Below, piece by piece: positions 63,201-64,000 of a DNA stretch of 64,000 nucleotides. The translations under genes were made by a program, and so were the position numbers. This DNA is from JAHELQ01 sp964491915. GTDB lineage: Bacteria; Acidobacteriota; Aminicenantia; UBA2199. Where the stretch lies: NCBI GenBank assembly GCA_964491915.1, contig CAZBHS010000004.1, positions 118,271 to 182,270 on the forward strand. The letters run 5' to 3'. Position 1 is the first letter of the stretch, and each line of letters begins with the position of its first letter. A model generated the notes under the pieces. The model had not been told where the DNA came from and searched no databases. It saw only the letters and a program-made list of their open reading frames with translations.

Positions 63201-64000
63201 ATGAAGCAGACAAAGTATCGCGAAGCGATCTTTACTAGCAGTGTGTTCGAAGATCAACTAAAGTATTGGCTGGAAGTGTTGACTGAGGAATTGGTTCCTC
63301 CAGAACTGCCCATGAAAGAAAAAGGGCGACGGAGCGGGGAAGCGATCGATATACGTGGGGCTATCGCCCCTGAAACGGCGGAGAAACTGTTGAAAATCGC
63401 CAAAGGGCAGGACCTCACGGTGTTTGTGATGCTGACCGCGGCGTTCAAAGTGTTTCTCTCCCGCTTTACCCGCGATGAAGACATCCTGCTGGCCACTCCA
63501 CCTCTGTTTGTGGAGGACGAAGGAGAGGATGCGATTCTGTATAACGAGCTGGTGCTGCTGCGGGACCGTGTCGGCAGCGAAGCCTCCTTCAAGGAGATCC
63601 TGGTCAACACCCGCCGGCAGACGCTCGAAGCCTACAAAAATCAGGAGTATCCCCTCGAACTGGTCTTCAAAAAGATGAACGCCTCTTTTGAGGATTTCCT
63701 ATTTGTGGAGCGTATTGTCCTGGCTATGGAGGGCCTGCATCAGACCAATGGCCGACCCCGCAAGGAGACCCACTGGCAATTGCTCTTCCGCCGCGACGGG
63801 GAAGACCTCGCTGTGACGTTATCCGTCGATTCAGGCCTCTATGACCGTGACGTGGCCGCTCTGTGGCTCAAGCGCTATTGCCGGTTGGTGGAGGCATGCC
63901 TCCAGCATATGGAACTGCCCATCAAAGATTTGCCGCTGCTGGAGCAGGATGAACTAACAAACCTTCTGGAAGGGGGGGATGATGAAGCCCTGCCCCGGGA
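63201..64000 (+). CDS. NRPS6 N terminus: half-C domain (3' end outside window)
   Basis: Open from ATG 63201 (AAGGAGAA at 63187-63194) to the window edge, 266 codons without stop. It encodes the same kind of C-terminal half condensation domain as NRPS2-4: LKYWLEVLTEEL, then FVMLTAAFKVFLSRF, DEDILLATP, LVLLRDRV, NQEYPLELVFKKM, and LLEQDELTNLL, which leads into an expected A domain. The N-terminal lobe with HHxxxDG is absent. It follows NRPS5, which ends in a full C domain plus the Asp-Phe-x-Phe tail, so the pairing rule seen at the other junctions holds here too. Confidence 0.88.
   Translation, partial: MKQTKYREAIFTSSVFEDQLKYWLEVLTEELVPPELPMKEKGRRSGEAIDIRGAIAPETAEKLLKIAKGQDLTVFVMLTAAFKVFLSRFTRDEDILLATPPLFVEDEGEDAILYNELVLLRDRVGSEASFKEILVNTRRQTLEAYKNQEYPLELVFKKMNASFEDFLFVERIVLAMEGLHQTNGRPRKETHWQLLFRRDGEDLAVTLSVDSGLYDRDVAALWLKRYCRLVEACLQHMELPIKDLPLLEQDELTNLLEGGDDEALPR

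Overview
The window comes from a Gram-negative-type bacterium of moderate GC content. It holds a central-metabolism block, a regulatory block, and the front part of a very large nonribosomal peptide synthetase (NRPS) cluster that continues past the right edge. No 16S rRNA or marker gene fixes the taxon. The tandem PGK, the exporter type and the NRPS style would fit an uncultured lineage such as Aminicenantes, but that is a weak inference.

Bases 1-8182 carry glycolysis genes: a tandem-fused phosphoglycerate kinase (left end cut off), an ABC exporter pair, a divergent PGK paralogue on the minus strand, then gapA, a 62-residue unknown gene, tpiA and secG, ending with tRNA-Leu(GAG) and tRNA-Ser(GCT). 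Bases 8183-13329 hold a decayed protein-kinase/TPR pseudogene, an HD-domain protein, an unknown membrane protein, an orphan NtrY-like histidine kinase and tRNA-Arg(CCT) behind a clear sigma70-type promoter. Bases 13330-15701 encode a sigma54 activator and a small AraC-type HTH protein with a good -24/-12 promoter in front of it. They lie just upstream of the NRPS cluster and are candidate regulators of it.

The cluster proper (15927-64000) runs in one direction. It contains a beta-lactamase-fold peptidase fused to a SyrD/PvdE-type peptide exporter, a truncated radical SAM ORF, six NRPS proteins (the last one partial) and two stand-alone B12-type radical SAM proteins. Most genes are 12-26 nt apart, so an operon is likely. 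Domain order (hC = C-terminal half of a condensation domain): NRPS1 C-A-T-C-A(Pro-like, degenerate)-[A stub-radical SAM-B12]-T-C; NRPS2 hC-A(Glu, split by radical SAM-B12)-T-C; NRPS3 hC-A(Asp-like, with FkbM methyltransferase)-T-E-C; NRPS4 hC-A-T; NRPS5 C-A(Tyr)-T-C-A(Thr)-T-C-A(Leu)-T-E-C-A-T-C; NRPS6 hC-... . No thioesterase is visible.

Three features look new to me. First, radical SAM plus B12-binding units are inserted inside adenylation domains between motifs A2 and A3, and the two halves are in the reverse of the usual order, as if circularly permuted. Second, four NRPS proteins and both free radical SAM enzymes end in the same short tail, Asp-Phe-x-Phe-COOH. Third, wherever an NRPS ends in a C domain plus this tail, the next NRPS starts with a half condensation domain. 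I infer that tail and half-domain form a docking system that also recruits the free radical SAM enzymes, giving an assembly line that modifies amino acids (probably C-methylation or similar radical chemistry) while they are carrier-bound.
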